A DNA stretch of 20,457 nucleotides from a virus, in IMG/VR virus record IMGVR_UViG_3300030419_004815, positions 1 to 20,457 of that record. The stretch is one strand, 5' to 3'. This document shows, piece after piece, positions 1 to 7,003 of the stretch. Position 1 is the stretch's first letter. Each line of letters starts with the position of its first letter. The notes beneath the pieces were generated by a model. The model ran no database searches. It was not told the DNA's origin and saw only the letters and a program-made list of their open reading frames with translations. Made by a program: the position numbers and the translations under genes.

Positions 1-1196
1 GTAAAAGTGCTCTAACTGCAAATACTACAGGAGGCGCTAACGTAGCAATAGGTAAAGATGCTATGGCAGCAAATACAACTGCTGATTATAATACGGCTAT
101 TGGTAATACAGTTATGTCTGCCAACACGGAAGGAGAATATAACGTAGCTGTTGGTTATTTAGCTTTAAATGCTAATTCAACTGCTGATAATAATGTTGCA
201 GTAGGTTCAAGTGCTTTAACAGCAAACACCACAGGAACAGTTAATGTTGCGGTTGGAACAAATGCTCTAGCTACAGTTACAACTGCCTCATCTAATACAG
301 CCGTAGGTCATAATGCTTTAACAGCAAATACTTCAGGTAGTGGAAACGTGGCTGTAGGTAAAGATGCAGGTGAAGCAGTAACTACTGCTGCATATACTAC
401 GGCTGTAGGGTATTTAGCGGGAACTAATATAACAACAGGCAGCGACAATACAGCCTTTGGTTCAGAAGCACTAAGAGACGTAACAACAGGAGCAGGAAAT
501 ACAGCTGTAGGAAGTGAAGCGCTCGTAGTAGCAGCAGGAAGTAATAATGTAGCTGTAGGAATAGACACAGGTAAAAGTGTTAGTACAGGCGGAGAAAATA
601 CCCTGATCGGGTATCAGGCGGGTTATAACACTGTATCAATGACTACAGGAAATTATAATGTGTGCATAGGTTCTGCTGTTAGAGGTAGTGGAGCGACAGT
701 AAGTAATGAAATAGCTATTGGATATAATTTTAGTGCTGGTGGAGCAAATACAGTACGTTTTGGACAATCAACTAATTCAGCTACTTTAAGCATAGACGGA
801 TCTGATACTTCATGGGCAGCAGCTTCAGATGAACGATTAAAAGATAACATAAAAGATTCAACTGCAGGATTATCTTTTATAAACGAGTTAAGGCCTGTTA
901 CATATAAATGGAAAGCTAAGAAAGATGTTCCAGAAGATATGTCTCAATATGAAGCTGATTCAGAGGAGCCATGTAAAGGTTTTGGAAAAGTTAATCATGG
1001 TTTTGTAGCTCAAGAAGTAAAGGCTATAATAGACAAACATTCTGATGAAATCGCAGACGGTAATAATATTTGGAGCGAAGACCCAGATGGAACACAGCAA
1101 ATAGCCTTTGGTAATTTAATGCCAATGATGGTTAAAGCAGTGCAAGAACTTTCGGCAAAAGTCGAAGAATTAGAAAGTAAACTTAATAAGGAGTAA
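1..1196 (+). CDS. Tail fibre, 3' part, with YadA-head-like repeats and S74 autocleaving chaperone
   Basis: The reading frame is open from base 3, so the gene starts upstream and only its C-terminal part is seen; the ATG at 63 is internal. The visible protein begins with about 13 tandem units of roughly 17 residues of the type N-V/T-A-V-G...AL..N/T..., as in the left-handed beta-roll heads of trimeric adhesins. Then comes a peptidase S74 (intramolecular chaperone of endosialidase) domain starting at SDERLKDNI. Numbered from the ATG at 63, Ser255 and Lys260 match the spacing of the known Ser-Lys autocleavage pair, so cleavage before Ser255 would free a chaperone of about 123 residues. The last 30 residues, after FGNLMPMMVKA, are a coiled coil. 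Inferred role: trimeric receptor-binding fibre, folded by the C-terminal domain and then trimmed. Confidence is high for the S74 domain and good for the fibre role. Confidence 0.88.
   Translation, partial: KSALTANTTGGANVAIGKDAMAANTTADYNTAIGNTVMSANTEGEYNVAVGYLALNANSTADNNVAVGSSALTANTTGTVNVAVGTNALATVTTASSNTAVGHNALTANTSGSGNVAVGKDAGEAVTTAAYTTAVGYLAGTNITTGSDNTAFGSEALRDVTTGAGNTAVGSEALVVAAGSNNVAVGIDTGKSVSTGGENTLIGYQAGYNTVSMTTGNYNVCIGSAVRGSGATVSNEIAIGYNFSAGGANTVRFGQSTNSATLSIDGSDTSWAAASDERLKDNIKDSTAGLSFINELRPVTYKWKAKKDVPEDMSQYEADSEEPCKGFGKVNHGFVAQEVKAIIDKHSDEIADGNNIWSEDPDGTQQIAFGNLMPMMVKAVQELSAKVEELESKLNKE
39..704 (+). repeat. 51-nt coding repeats of the tail fibre (about 13 units)
   Basis: Units beginning N-[VT]-[AC]-[VI]-G start at 39, 90, 141, 192, 243, 294, 345, 396 and 447 with an exact 51-nt period. 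They continue at 498, 546, 597 and 657 with 48-60 nt units. The DNA copies are diverged but the protein pattern is well kept, so selection is on a repeated structural unit. More copies probably lie upstream of the window. Confidence 0.85.
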
Positions 1197-1199
1197 AAA

Positions 1200-1532
1200 A
1201 TGGCAGTAAGCAAAAAACTTGTAAAAACCGTTCCTTATGTCAAATCCAGTAAAGTGGAAAAATGGCATTTGGAAATGCAATACGAGAACGATAGCGAAGG
1301 TGATGCTACTTACTATAGCACTACCTTTACTGTAGACGTAGAGGCGGTTGACCCTGATTCAGGAGCAACTAACTTTACTAAAGCAGCAAAAGGTACATAT
1401 AGTAATGCAGATTTAGTGAAACTATGTCCTGTTTCTCATTGGGACACAATATTCGCTAGTCAAGTGGATTCAGTTATTACTAATCCCGTTAGCAACCCAG
1501 TACCTGACGAAGCATTTAGCGTACCTAGTTAA
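1200..1532 (+). CDS. Hypothetical protein, 110 aa, next to tail fibre
   Basis: I do not recognise this family. The 110-residue product is soluble, with no signal peptide or membrane segment. The middle (QYENDSEGDATYYSTTFTVDVEAVDP) reads as alternating beta strands, and the end is Pro/Val/Ser-rich and flexible. The start is well supported: an AAGGAG Shine-Dalgarno at 1188-1193 lies six bases before the ATG and overlaps the end of the tail-fibre gene. The position directly after the fibre suggests an accessory of the fibre or tail, such as a small structural protein or assembly factor, but nothing in the sequence proves it. Confidence 0.6.
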   Translation: MAVSKKLVKTVPYVKSSKVEKWHLEMQYENDSEGDATYYSTTFTVDVEAVDPDSGATNFTKAAKGTYSNADLVKLCPVSHWDTIFASQVDSVITNPVSNPVPDEAFSVPS

Positions 1533-1534
1533 AG

Positions 1535-2254
1535 ATGACAGAAGTAGATATTGCTGACGAACATCAAGTCGAGATCTACACCATGCCCGCGGTATTTATG
1601 CTTAAAGCTAAAATACCTGATGAGTATGTAGAAGGTCTTAATGATTACTTAGATGAATTGTTACAGGATGAAGAGAGAAAGTCTTTAGCAAATACTCTAG
1701 TAGGTCAAATTCACCAGGGTGAGCAACTAAATATTCCTCCCTATGAAGATGATAGAGTAAAAGGCTATTCTGAGTATTTAACTAACTTAGGAGCTACTTA
1801 TATTAATCATTTTTCTAGAATGACAGGAAGTAGCTTTAAACATGACAAGCACGTTCAAATGGACGAACTTTGGTCAGTTCATAGCTTTGAAGGAGACTAT
1901 AATCCTATACACGATCATGGCACGAAAACTGTTATGGGTATTTCTTGTACAACTTGGACAAAAGTTCCTAAACAGATACTAGAACAGCCTACGTCTGGGA
2001 CTCCAGAGTATAGTTTATATAATGACTCTGGTCATTCTGACGGATGTTTGGCCTTCAATTATGGTAAAAATAGTTTGTTAGATTCAGAGCGATTATTTCC
2101 ACCACAAAGTTGTGTTGTTAAGCCAGAAATAGGCATGCAATATATGTTTCCTTCTGGATTACAGCACATGGTATATCCTTTCTTTGGAGAGGGTGAAAGA
2201 AGAACAGTTGCTGGAAACTTGAACTGTTTTGATATAGTAGAAAAAAAATCATAG
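1535..2254 (+). CDS. Putative 2-oxoglutarate/Fe(II)-dependent oxygenase
   Basis: This 239-residue protein has the layout of phage 2OG-Fe(II) oxygenases of the cupin/jelly-roll type. An iron-binding HxH (His126-Asp127-His128 in NPIHDHGT) is followed by the distal motif GMQYMFPSGLQH (His211), then ERRTVAGNLN, where Arg222 or Arg223 could hold 2-oxoglutarate. Such enzymes couple oxidation of 2-oxoglutarate to hydroxylation of a protein, nucleic acid or small molecule; the substrate here cannot be read. The first iron ligand pair is HxH rather than the common HxD, although Asp127 is adjacent. The gene starts two bases after the previous stop with only a weak ribosome site. It lies among tail genes, so the target could be a virion protein, but a host-metabolism role is equally possible. 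The fold call is fairly sure; the activity is inferred. Confidence 0.72.
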   Translation: MTEVDIADEHQVEIYTMPAVFMLKAKIPDEYVEGLNDYLDELLQDEERKSLANTLVGQIHQGEQLNIPPYEDDRVKGYSEYLTNLGATYINHFSRMTGSSFKHDKHVQMDELWSVHSFEGDYNPIHDHGTKTVMGISCTTWTKVPKQILEQPTSGTPEYSLYNDSGHSDGCLAFNYGKNSLLDSERLFPPQSCVVKPEIGMQYMFPSGLQHMVYPFFGEGERRTVAGNLNCFDIVEKKS

Positions 2255-2262
2255 GAGTAAAT

Positions 2263-2520
2263 ATGATAGAACAAGAGAATATAGTTGAGGAAACTGAGCC
2301 TAATTTAGAGCTTAGAGATGTCTATATGTTAAATCTGCAACAAGAAATAGAGTCATTTAGAAGTCAACTTCTTAATATTCAATATCAATTAGATATAAGA
2401 GTAACTGCATTAAGTGCTTACCAGGTTTCATTATCTGAAACCTCTTTAACCAATGGTGAACTAAAAGAGGAAGAGGATTTGGAAGAGGATTCTAAATTAA
2501 ACGGTACGGAAGATGCCTAG
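2263..2520 (+). CDS. Small acidic coiled-coil protein, 85 aa
   Basis: I recognise no family. Residues about 17-55 (LRDVYMLNLQQEIESFRSQL onward) form a predicted helix or coiled coil, and the tail from about residue 66 is strongly acidic (GELKEEEDLEEDS). An AGGAG site at 2253-2257, five bases before the ATG, supports the start. The 3' end overlaps the next small gene by eight bases, suggesting coupled translation. It could be an assembly or lysis-module accessory, but this is guesswork from position. Confidence 0.6.
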   Translation: MIEQENIVEETEPNLELRDVYMLNLQQEIESFRSQLLNIQYQLDIRVTALSAYQVSLSETSLTNGELKEEEDLEEDSKLNGTEDA

Positions 2521-2689
2521 AAAAACTACCATGGAAGTAGCGGCAGATCTCGATAAGCATGAAGCAGTTTGTGCTGAGAGATGGCGTGAAACTATCTATC
2601 GCATCAAGCGTTTAGAATTATTAATATTAACTACGCTAATCTCATTGGTAGTGGGAATGGCGACAATTTTATCAGGACAGGTGTTTTAA
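2513..2689 (+). CDS. Small single-pass membrane protein, XhlA/holin-accessory-like
   Basis: A 58-residue ORF starts at ATG 2513, inside the end of the preceding gene (8-base overlap), and stops at 2689. The N-terminal half is an amphipathic helix with LDKHEAVCAERWRETIYRIKR; the C-terminal half (about residues 34-54, LELLILTTLISLVVGMATIL) is one strong membrane span. This layout resembles small phage/prophage haemolysin XhlA-type proteins that help holins or anchor a cytoplasmic helix at the inner membrane. It is followed one base later by another tiny membrane protein. Recognition is from pattern only. A role in lysis or membrane attachment is inferred. Confidence 0.62.
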   Translation: MPRKTTMEVAADLDKHEAVCAERWRETIYRIKRLELLILTTLISLVVGMATILSGQVF

Positions 2690-2690
2690 A

Positions 2691-2846
2691 ATGATTTGGA
2701 CAATAATAAATGTAATAGTATGGATTATTGCTGTGGCTTCGGTTATCTCAGCAATTGCTCCTCATACTAAAAATACTAAAGATGATGCTTTTGTATCAAA
2801 AATTAAAAAAGCAATTGATTTTCTAGCTTTAAATTTCAAGAAGTGA
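2691..2846 (+). CDS. Tiny membrane protein, 51 aa
   Basis: The ORF encodes 51 residues starting MIWTIINVIVWIIAVASVIS, which gives one N-terminal membrane span of about 20-22 residues. A short polar, basic tail follows and ends in a helix (KIKKAIDFLALNFKK). A purine-rich site (AGGACAGG, from 2674) precedes the ATG, which lies one base after the previous stop, and the gene ends six bases before the next large gene. I recall small membrane proteins of this shape ending in D-x-LALN in other phages, but have no named function. It may act with the adjacent 58-residue membrane protein. Confidence 0.6.
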   Translation: MIWTIINVIVWIIAVASVISAIAPHTKNTKDDAFVSKIKKAIDFLALNFKK

Positions 2847-2852
2847 TGAGAG

Positions 2853-4736
2853 ATGCCCTACGCCAAGTATATATTCAAACCAGGAATAAATCGTGAAGGT
2901 ACTGACTATAGTAACGAAGGCGGATGGTATGACGCTAATTTAGTTAGATTTCGTAACGGTTTACCAGAAAAGATTGGGGGTTGGGAAAAAGCTACCTCCG
3001 ATACTTATTTAGGAACTGGAAGAACTCTATATGGTTGGATTAATCTAGCTGGAACTAGGTATTTAGGCGTAGGAACAACATTTAAACAGTATGTTGAACT
3101 TGGAAATACTTTTCACGATATAACTCCTTTAAGGGCAACAACATCAGCGGGAGATGTTACATTTTCTGCTACTAATGGGGATGCAACAATAACTGTTGCA
3201 GACACAGCACACGGGGCAGTTAAGAATGATTTTGTTACTTTTAGTGGCGCTGCTACTTTAGGTGGAAATATCACAGCCAATGTTCTTAATCAAGAGTATC
3301 AAATAGCTACAATTGTTAATGCAAATAGCTACACCATTGAAGCAAAAGATACTGCTGGAGCTACAGTCACAGCAAACAGTAGTGATAGCGGTAATGGAGG
3401 TTCTTCGGTTGTAGGAGCTTATCAAATTAATGTAGGACTAGATACTTATGTAGAAGGTACTGGTTGGGGGCTTCTTGGTTGGGGAAACGGTGGTTTTGGA
3501 AGCGCTGGCTCATTAGATGATACTACTCAATTGCGTCTCTGGAACATGGCTAATTTTGGAGAAGATCTAATTTCTTCAGTTCGTTTAGGAGATATATATT
3601 ATTGGGATCAGTCAGCTGGTACCAATACGAGAGCTTCTTCTTTATCAGATTTAAGTGGCGCTAATCTCCCTCCTACTAAGACGCTACAAGCTCTTGTGTC
3701 GGAGAAAGATAGACATGTTATTTGTTTAGGAGCGGATCCAATTGTAAATAGCAGTAGAACAGGTAGTTTGGACCCTATGCTTATTAGTTGGAGTGACCAA
3801 GAAAGCGCTACAGAATGGGAGCCTAAAGCTACTAATTCAGCGGGATCTCTTAGAATTTCTTCTGGTTCAGAGATTGTAGCTGGGATAAGCGCAAGGGAAG
3901 AAGTTTTGATTTGGACAGATATTTCTATGTATTCCATGCAATATGTTGGTCCTCCTTATACTTTTGGAATCAATTTAATTAATATGGGTGTAGGCTCAAT
4001 AAGTCCAAAATCCCCAGTCAATACTCCACGTGGAGTGTTCTGGATGGATCGAAAAGGATTTTATACTTATGATGGTGCTGTATCACCTGTGCCTTGTAGC
4101 GTACATTACTATGTTTTCAGCGACTTTAATGAAGGACAGGCTTATAAAGTATTTGGCTTTGTAAATAAACAGTTTAACGAAGTTGGATGGTATTACTGTT
4201 CAAGTTCCAGTACAGAAATAGACAGATATGTGACCTACAATTATTTAGAGCAAAGTTGGAGTATTGGACAACTTACTCGCTACGCATGGCTAGATGAAGG
4301 AATTACTTCTTACCCAAGAGCAACTGGTGAGGCTAGTTCTACCCAATATCTATATAAGCATGAAACAGGTAATGATGCAGATGGCTCTCCAATGGACAAT
4401 GTGTATATTGAATCAAGTGATTTTGATATAGACGAAGGAGAATACTTTAGCTTTATTAGGAAAGTTATACCAGATGTTAAATTTACAGGAAGTGGTGGGA
4501 CAGACCAAACCATTAATTTTGTCCTAAAATCTAGAGATTATCCTGGAGATAGCTTAGCTACTGACACAACACAAACAGTTACTAGCTCTACTCAAAAATT
4601 AGATACGCGTGTTAGAGCAAGACAAATAGCTTTTAGAGTAGAGTCAGATGACGACAATAATACAGCTAATAGAAATGGAGTTGGTTGGCGCTTGGGTGCA
4701 ACTCGTTTAGAGCTAAAACCAAATGGTAGAAGATAA
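2853..4736 (+). CDS. Large tail/connector structural protein, P22 gp10-like
   Basis: This 627-residue protein opens with a pattern I associate with podovirus tail-hub or packaged-DNA-stabilisation proteins (P22 gp10-like): GGWYDANLVRFRNG, then EKIGGWEK and GWINLAGTRYLGVGT. The body is rich in short beta strands, with several W/Y-containing repeats (GVFWMDRKGFYTYDG, NEVGWYYCSS, EQSWSIGQL) suggesting a beta-propeller-like fold. An Ig-like or carbohydrate-module-like insert of Thr/Ala/Asn-rich strands lies at about residues 95-185. There is no signal peptide or membrane span. It begins six bases after a small membrane protein gene and overlaps the next gene by one base (TAATG). The role in closing or extending the portal is inferred; the structural-protein call is good, the exact family moderate. 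Confidence 0.7.
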   Translation: MPYAKYIFKPGINREGTDYSNEGGWYDANLVRFRNGLPEKIGGWEKATSDTYLGTGRTLYGWINLAGTRYLGVGTTFKQYVELGNTFHDITPLRATTSAGDVTFSATNGDATITVADTAHGAVKNDFVTFSGAATLGGNITANVLNQEYQIATIVNANSYTIEAKDTAGATVTANSSDSGNGGSSVVGAYQINVGLDTYVEGTGWGLLGWGNGGFGSAGSLDDTTQLRLWNMANFGEDLISSVRLGDIYYWDQSAGTNTRASSLSDLSGANLPPTKTLQALVSEKDRHVICLGADPIVNSSRTGSLDPMLISWSDQESATEWEPKATNSAGSLRISSGSEIVAGISAREEVLIWTDISMYSMQYVGPPYTFGINLINMGVGSISPKSPVNTPRGVFWMDRKGFYTYDGAVSPVPCSVHYYVFSDFNEGQAYKVFGFVNKQFNEVGWYYCSSSSTEIDRYVTYNYLEQSWSIGQLTRYAWLDEGITSYPRATGEASSTQYLYKHETGNDADGSPMDNVYIESSDFDIDEGEYFSFIRKVIPDVKFTGSGGTDQTINFVLKSRDYPGDSLATDTTQTVTSSTQKLDTRVRARQIAFRVESDDDNNTANRNGVGWRLGATRLELKPNGRR

Positions 4737-5059
4737 TGGCTAAGTTGTTAGAAACACGTTTACCTGTCGCCATTAGTGAAGTAGATCCAGGTATATATAA
4801 TCGTTTAGTGCGTATTTTAGAAGTGAACCTAGGGCGTTTTGATCCTACAGCAACTCCTCAATATAACGATAGCACTTTAGACGAAACCATACACAATGCT
4901 GGAGATGTAGTTTGGAATACCAGTAAACAAGTATTACAAGTATATATTGGAGGAAAATGGCAAGATATATCAACAAGAACAGAGGTAGGAGTAGAAGCGA
5001 CAGGAAATGTTGGTTCTTTGAGTGTTATAACCAATGGAGCAATAACGGTATCACTATGA
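4736..5059 (+). CDS. Small putative virion protein, 107 aa
   Basis: The 107-residue product has no recognised family. It starts inside the stop of the previous gene (TAATG at 4734-4738) and its end overlaps the lysozyme start (ATGA at 5056-5059), so it is probably coupled to both. The N-terminal part is mixed helix. The middle, VVWNTSKQVLQVYIGGKWQD, looks like a beta hairpin with a tail-fibre-like W/Y pattern, and the end is Val/Gly/Thr-rich beta. A tail or connector component is a reasonable inference from its neighbour. Confidence 0.6.
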   Translation: MAKLLETRLPVAISEVDPGIYNRLVRILEVNLGRFDPTATPQYNDSTLDETIHNAGDVVWNTSKQVLQVYIGGKWQDISTRTEVGVEATGNVGSLSVITNGAITVSL

Positions 5060-5499
5060 TGGATAGAGAAAAGTTAATAGACGAATTAATCAGGGACGAA
5101 GGACTTAAAACTGAGGTCTATCACGATCATTTAGGCTATGCCACTTTAGGTGTTGGTCACTTAATTGTTGAAGGAGATGAAGAGTTTGGACTACCAGTTG
5201 GTACCCCTGTATCAGAAGATAAAGTAAAAGAGTATCTGAATAAAGACATAGATATAGTTTGTTCTGAATTAGATAGAAATATGTCTTGGTGGCGTAATTT
5301 AGATGATGAGCGTCAAAGGGTAATGGCCAATATGTGTTTTAACTTAGGTTATCCGAGACTCAGTAAGTTTGTAAAGTTTCTAGCAGCTATGCAAGAGGAG
5401 GATTGGAGTAAAGCTGGAGAAGAAATGCTAGATAGTAAATGGGCTACACAAGTAGGAAATCGAGCCCAAAGACTTAAAGATAAGGTGGTTAACGCATGA
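5056..5499 (+). CDS. T4-type endolysin (lysozyme, glycoside hydrolase 24)
   Basis: The product (147 aa) is a muramidase that cuts the glycan strands of peptidoglycan to release progeny. Glu15 (RDEG), Asp24 (YHDH) and Thr30 (ATLGVGH) have exactly the spacing of the T4 lysozyme catalytic set Glu11-Asp20-Thr26. The C-terminal WATQVGNRAQR matches the conserved W...RA.R end. Its length is close to single-domain T4-type enzymes. There is no signal peptide or SAR anchor, so a holin must let it out, and one is encoded 80 bases downstream. I chose ATG 5056, which overlaps the previous stop as ATGA; ATG 5059 is possible. An in-frame ATG at 4957 would lie deep inside the upstream gene and is unlikely. 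Confidence 0.93.
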   Translation: MMDREKLIDELIRDEGLKTEVYHDHLGYATLGVGHLIVEGDEEFGLPVGTPVSEDKVKEYLNKDIDIVCSELDRNMSWWRNLDDERQRVMANMCFNLGYPRLSKFVKFLAAMQEEDWSKAGEEMLDSKWATQVGNRAQRLKDKVVNA

Positions 5500-5579
5500 A
5501 AAGAGTCAGGAAAATAAGACAAAAGCCCATGAAAAATGGTAAAGTATCAAATTATAAAAAGAATCTTAGGAGACCATAA
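5496..5579 (+). CDS. 27-residue highly basic ORF between lysozyme and holin
   Basis: ATG 5496 overlaps the lysozyme stop (ATGA) and the ORF ends at TAA 5577-5579, whose last base begins the holin ATG (TAATG). The peptide starts MKRVRKIRQKPMKNG and ends in KKNLRRP; 12 of 27 residues are Lys or Arg and none is acidic. It also contains the AGGAG (5568-5572) that drives the holin. Either it is a real mini-gene, or it is a leader whose translation couples lysozyme to holin. No function is recognised. The perfect coupling on both sides favours translation. Confidence 0.5.
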   Translation: MKRVRKIRQKPMKNGKVSNYKKNLRRP

Positions 5580-6064
5580 TGAAGTTCGGAATGATTAAGA
5601 ATTTAGTTGGTGCGGTAGCTCCTACATTGGGTTCTGCGTTAGGTGGACCAATGGGAGGTGCAGCAGCGAATATGATAGCCGAAGTGCTTGGCTGTTCGCC
5701 AGAACCAAAAAAGATTCAACAGGCTATGCAACAAGCAACACCTGAGCAATTAGCAGAAATAAAGAAAGTAGAAGCCGACTTTGAAATAAAGATGAAGGAG
5801 CTTGATCTAGACATATATGCACTAGAAACAGCAGACAAACAAGATGCCAGAACTAGGTTTAGTAAAGACTGGACCACTAGAATTATGGGTATCGCTACAT
5901 TGGGAGGATTTTTAGGATATATATTCTTAGTCACTCTTCAGCCACCAGAACAAAATAGCGAAGCTTTAATTAATCTTGTTCTTGGTTATTTAGGTGGACT
6001 AGCCTCTGCGGTTATTTCCTTTTATTTTGGTGCATCACATGGCGGAGAAGAGAAAGAAAAGTAG
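5579..6064 (+). CDS. Holin, 3-TM family
   Basis: This 161-residue protein matches the pattern of the phage Holin_3TMs family. It has a hydrophobic Gly/Ala-rich N-terminal segment (about residues 8-37, GGPMGGAAANMIAEVLG), a charged helical middle with an EQLAEIKKVEADFEIKMKEL coiled coil and QDARTR, then two clear membrane spans (about 102-120 and 131-150) ending in FYFGASHGG plus a charged tail. It would form lesions in the inner membrane that release the lysozyme. AGGAG at 5568-5572 sits six bases before the ATG, which overlaps the stop of the 27-residue ORF. Being immediately downstream of the lysozyme supports the call. Confidence 0.82.
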   Translation: MKFGMIKNLVGAVAPTLGSALGGPMGGAAANMIAEVLGCSPEPKKIQQAMQQATPEQLAEIKKVEADFEIKMKELDLDIYALETADKQDARTRFSKDWTTRIMGIATLGGFLGYIFLVTLQPPEQNSEALINLVLGYLGGLASAVISFYFGASHGGEEKEK

Positions 6065-6073
6065 GAGATAGTA

Positions 6074-7003
6074 ATGGCAGAAAGTAATTGGTGGGAAGAA
6101 TGGGAAGTACCTAATTTTGATGATTGGGGGTACGACGCAGGTTCGGACCAAGATGATCCTTATGGTCTTACTGCTGGACTAGGCTCTTTAATGGAAGATG
6201 AGTCTTGGATGTCTGACCTATTTGACCCATCAGATTGGAGCTACGATCAAAGTTTTGATCCTGGAGACGATTCTTGGATGTCTGATCTATTTGATAGTTG
6301 GAGCTACGACACAGGTTCGGCGCAAGATGATCCTTATGGAATTTTAAGTTCTCTAGATCAATATGGATTTGGAGATTCTGAACAGCCTTGGGATCTTTGG
6401 AATAGCATGGCCTCAGCTAATCAACAAGCTAATCAACCAGCAGAAGATAAAGGAATGTTTGGGTTAGGAATAGGGCCAAGGCTTAAGGACTTTTTCTTAG
6501 GTAGCGACAGTGGTGATAGTGCAAATAAATGGGGTGGGTTTTTAGGTTCATTATTAGGAAGCCCTGGTACTGCGGGAGCAGGAGGCACTGGTCTTCTGGG
6601 TGGAATAGGAGGACTTTTAGGAGGATTTGGAGAATCTCCACTTGGACAACTACTTTTACTCAGATATCTAAACGATAAGCATAAGAAGGCCGAATACGTA
6701 CCTATAGGGCAACAGGCGTTTGCTCATGGAAATGTAACTCCAGAGAATGTACCAGACTATAGAATTTTTAACCTACAACCAGCTTTAATGCCTGGTGTAG
6801 GGTATGCTAATCAGGCTCCTCCCGATCAGGCTCCTCCTGGAATGAAACATGGAGGAATAGCTAGTTTATCAAGTGAAGGACCAGGAGATATTACTTTAGC
6901 AAAACTAGAGCCAGGCGAATTTGTAATGACAAGAAAAGCTACCCAGAATATCGGAGCACAGAATTTATATAAACTAATGAAAGAAGCAGAGAGGATGTCA
7001 TAA
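6074..7003 (+). CDS. Acidic repeat-containing putative virion protein
   Basis: The 309-residue protein is not a named family to me. Residues 1-115 are very acidic and Trp/Asp-rich, with internal duplications (SWMSDLFD twice; DDPYG twice). Residues about 155-195 are Gly/Leu-rich low complexity. The C-terminus carries MKHGGIASL, then LAKLEPGEFVMTRKA and a terminal helix; this GG-I/V...LEPGEFV..K pattern recurs in large virion proteins of marine phages. AGGAG (6063-6067) lies six bases before the ATG. Its stop overlaps the next ATG (TAATG). Lying between the lysis genes and three further virion-type genes, it is probably an internal or tail-associated virion protein. Confidence 0.6.
   Translation: MAESNWWEEWEVPNFDDWGYDAGSDQDDPYGLTAGLGSLMEDESWMSDLFDPSDWSYDQSFDPGDDSWMSDLFDSWSYDTGSAQDDPYGILSSLDQYGFGDSEQPWDLWNSMASANQQANQPAEDKGMFGLGIGPRLKDFFLGSDSGDSANKWGGFLGSLLGSPGTAGAGGTGLLGGIGGLLGGFGESPLGQLLLLRYLNDKHKKAEYVPIGQQAFAHGNVTPENVPDYRIFNLQPALMPGVGYANQAPPDQAPPGMKHGGIASLSSEGPGDITLAKLEPGEFVMTRKATQNIGAQNLYKLMKEAERMS
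6131..6339 (+). repeat. Nested in-frame duplications in the acidic virion gene
   Basis: The segment 6131-6165 recurs at 6305-6339 with three mismatches in 35 bases, a 174-base (58-codon) period. Between them, 6203-6225 recurs at 6272-6294 with one mismatch in 23 bases, 69 bases (23 codons) apart, encoding SWMSDLFD twice. All offsets are multiples of three, so the duplications keep the frame. Confidence 0.8.

Noticed and set aside
39-704. Regular 51-nt spacing, checked as a CRISPR array
   Set aside because: There are no constant repeat and unique spacer blocks; the period matches a 17-residue protein repeat in an open frame with an S74 domain.
4957-5055. Longer lysozyme start at ATG 4957
   Set aside because: It would overlap the upstream gene by over 100 bases and add 33 residues that do not match lysozyme; ATG 5056 starts just before the conserved first helix.
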